DNA from: Deltaproteobacteria bacterium YD0425bin51
GTDB lineage: Bacteria > Desulfobacterota > Desulfobacteria > Desulfobacterales > YD0425bin51
Direction: 5' to 3'
DNA: 64,000 nt
NCBI GenBank assembly: GCA_002753225.1
Contig: PDZS01000011.1
Location: 1 to 64,000, forward strand
A program made the position numbers and the translations under genes. The notes below the pieces were generated by a model that saw only the letters and a program-made list of their open reading frames with translations, did no database searches and was not told where the DNA came from. Shown here piece after piece: positions 62,339 to 64,000 of the stretch (the first letter of the stretch is position 1; every line of letters begins with the position of its first letter).

Positions 62339-63037
62339 TTGATTAAGTTTGATACATTTAAGCAAAAGGTTATGGTTTCAATGGAAGATATCTGCAGTGA
62401 TATTTTTCAAGAAAACAGAAGCTCAATTAAAATTAAGAAAAAAAGAATAGGTGTTAAAAATCTATCGAATATTTTTGAGGCTACCTTAAAGCTTTCAAAT
62501 AAAAAAGGTTTTAAAACCATGAGTCTGCGTGATTTGTGCAAAGAGACAGGACTTAGTATGGGAGCTCTTTATTCTTATTTTAAAAATAAAGATGAGCTTT
62601 TAAATATTATTCAACAAAAAGGGAGACTCATGGTCGAGAAAGTGTTGCGTGAAAATATAGAAGATATTAATGATTCTAAGAAGAAATTAGAAACTGCAAT
62701 ATATTCGCACTTGTATTTGAGCGAAATCATGCAACCTTGGTTCTTTTTTTCTTATATGGAAACACGCCATTTTCACAAAGATGAGCATAAAAAGGGAATT
62801 GAAAGTGAGCTTTATACCGAACAAATTTTTATAGATATTTTAGAGCAAGGTAAAAAAGAGAATATATTTTTTGTTGAAAATACTGTTTTGACTGCTTCAG
62901 TAATAAAAGCAATGCTTCAGGATTGGTATTTAAAGCATGGTAAATATATTAGACGTAAAATTAAAGTTGAAGAATACGCATCTTTTATTGTTAAGTTAAT
63001 ACTTGCTTATATTGCAGCTAATCCTTTAAATAAGTAA
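62339..63037 (+). CDS. TetR-family transcriptional regulator
   Basis: The product is 232 residues from the TTG at 62339, which has AAGGTGA upstream. A N-terminal extension of about 35 residues precedes the HTH (about 42-85; MSLRDLCKETGLSMGALYSYFKNKDEL). The C-terminal ligand domain is divergent, as usual. The position within the acyl-CoA cluster suggests an acyl-CoA or fatty-acid responsive repressor of these genes. Confidence 0.9.
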   Translation: MIKFDTFKQKVMVSMEDICSDIFQENRSSIKIKKKRIGVKNLSNIFEATLKLSNKKGFKTMSLRDLCKETGLSMGALYSYFKNKDELLNIIQQKGRLMVEKVLRENIEDINDSKKKLETAIYSHLYLSEIMQPWFFFSYMETRHFHKDEHKKGIESELYTEQIFIDILEQGKKENIFFVENTVLTASVIKAMLQDWYLKHGKYIRRKIKVEEYASFIVKLILAYIAANPLNK

Positions 63038-63061
63038 CTAACTTTAGAAAGGATATTTTTT

Positions 63062-64000
63062 ATGAAATCCATTAAATCTATTGATGAACCTATTGAAGTA
63101 AGGGAAGGCGAACAAATCAATCAAAAAAATCTTGAGATGTTTTTAAAATCACATATTCCTGATTTGAATGGAGAATTAATTATTAGTCAGTTTCCAAGCG
63201 GTTTTTCTAACCTTACTTATCTATTAAAATTAGGTGAACGGGAAATGGTACTCAGAAAGCCGCCTTATGGAAAGAAAGCTAAGTCTGCTCATGATATGGC
63301 TCGAGAATATAAAATTTTAAATGCATTAAAACCCGTATTTCCTTACGCTCCAACTCCTCTATTATACTCAGAAGAACTTGATATTATTGGCAGTCCTTTC
63401 TATCTAATGGAGAGAGTAAAAGGAATAATATTGCGAAAAAAATTACCCAAAGAACTAATGCTTTCCAAGATAGATGCAAGAAAGCTTTGCGAAAATTTGA
63501 TTTCTGTATTTTATGAGTTGCATAGTATAGATTATAAGGCAATAGGTCTTGAAGATTTTGGAAAACCTGAAGGATATGTGCGCCGTCAGGTTGATGGATG
63601 GTCAAAACGCTATATGGATGCAAGGACAGATGATGTACCTGATTTTGAAAAAGTAATGCAATGGATGCAGGATAATATGCCAAAAGACTGCAAAACTTCG
63701 TCAATTATTCATAATGATTATAAATTCGACAATGTAGTATTAAACCACGAAGATCCACTTCATATTATTGGCGTACTTGATTGGGAAATGGCCACTATCG
63801 GAGATCCATTAATGGATTTGGGTTCTTCTCTGGCATATTGGGTTAACAGGGATGATCCTGAAAATCTTCAAATGATTCGGCAGATGCCAACCACTTTAGA
63901 AGGTATGATGACTAGAGAGGAGCTTATAGAGTTTTATCTTTCCAAAACTGGGCTTAAAGTAGAATCATTCGATTTCTATTTATGCTTTGGCATTTTTCGT
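63062..64000 (+). CDS. APH-fold phosphotransferase family protein, cut by the window end
   Basis: The frame is open from ATG 63062 (AAAGGA upstream) to the last base, 313 codons, and continues outside the window. It shows GFSNLTYLLKLGEREMVLRKPPYG at the N-lobe (given as GFSNLTYLL and MVLRKPPYG), the Brenner motif IIHNDYKFDNVVL, and DWEMATIGDPLMDLG. This matches the aminoglycoside-phosphotransferase-like kinases of the ACAD10/11 and LvaA group rather than true antibiotic kinases. It would phosphorylate a hydroxyacyl-CoA, an inference from family and neighbours. Confidence 0.9.
   Translation, partial: MKSIKSIDEPIEVREGEQINQKNLEMFLKSHIPDLNGELIISQFPSGFSNLTYLLKLGEREMVLRKPPYGKKAKSAHDMAREYKILNALKPVFPYAPTPLLYSEELDIIGSPFYLMERVKGIILRKKLPKELMLSKIDARKLCENLISVFYELHSIDYKAIGLEDFGKPEGYVRRQVDGWSKRYMDARTDDVPDFEKVMQWMQDNMPKDCKTSSIIHNDYKFDNVVLNHEDPLHIIGVLDWEMATIGDPLMDLGSSLAYWVNRDDPENLQMIRQMPTTLEGMMTREELIEFYLSKTGLKVESFDFYLCFGIFR

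Noticed and set aside
63062..64000. True aminoglycoside resistance kinase
   Set aside because: The sequence shares the APH fold, but its neighbours are acyl-CoA genes and its motifs fit the ACAD10/11-associated kinase group.

Overview
The window is 64 kb of low-GC, densely packed bacterial DNA in which most gene junctions overlap or are only a few bases apart. The mix suggests a Gram-negative bacterium of the Desulfobacterota (deltaproteobacterial) type. It combines a siroheme decarboxylase-type AhbB, RNase E/G, GlnE, a PabB-PabC fusion, many histidine kinases, an exosortase-linked exopolysaccharide locus and several Rpn-family genes. The taxon is an inference from gene content only. No rRNA, tRNA or CRISPR array was seen. 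No gene-free stretch exceeds about 235 bases.

Layout. (1) 15-7412: a sensory operon with a PstS-like periplasmic protein, a Cache/HAMP HisKA_2 kinase, a lone receiver, a CheB-CheR-PAS fusion and a PAS hybrid kinase. (2) 7391-11199: palindromic repeats, two Rpn-family PD-(D/E)XK genes, ahbB and mtnA. (3) 11252-23353: housekeeping genes (rng, pabBC fusion, Crp/Fnr regulator, methyltransferase, purB, glnE, amrB, GlcF-like Fe-S protein) with a third Rpn gene that carries a strong internal translation start. (4) 23331-25946: a multi-receiver hybrid kinase with an HPt domain. (5) 26066-50687: a large envelope/exopolysaccharide locus that opens with a putative exosortase substrate and its exosortase. 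It continues with glycosyltransferases, acyltransferases, a Wza-like lipoprotein, a Wzc-like protein, Wzy, Wzx, glycogen phosphorylase, a STAS protein, an initiating sugar transferase and an unusual nucleotidyltransferase fusion. (6) 50728-55536: a complete branched-chain amino acid ABC transporter (liv). (7) 55553-57775: a WecG/TagA-type transferase fused to two STAS domains, and a further acyltransferase. (8) 57868-59104: an inverted repeat and an AAA/DUF4143 ATPase. (9) 59137-64000: etfA, a histidine phosphatase, an acyl-CoA dehydrogenase, a TetR regulator and a truncated APH-fold kinase, probably an acyl-CoA or hydroxyacyl-CoA catabolic cluster.

How the genes work together. In block 5 a lipid-linked repeat unit would be started by the sugar transferase and extended by about eight glycosyltransferases. 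It would be decorated by the acyltransferases, flipped by Wzx, polymerised by Wzy and exported through the Wzc/Wza-like pair. The exosortase would process a partner protein at the cell surface. STAS domains, one free and two fused to a glycosyltransferase, suggest control by partner switching. The points most worth checking are the exosortase/substrate pair with an atypical C-terminal signal, the degenerate Wzc-like P-loop, the nucleotidyltransferase/degenerate sugar-transferase fusion, the STAS modules, a CTG start on the export lipoprotein, the internal start in the third Rpn gene, and several palindromic elements.
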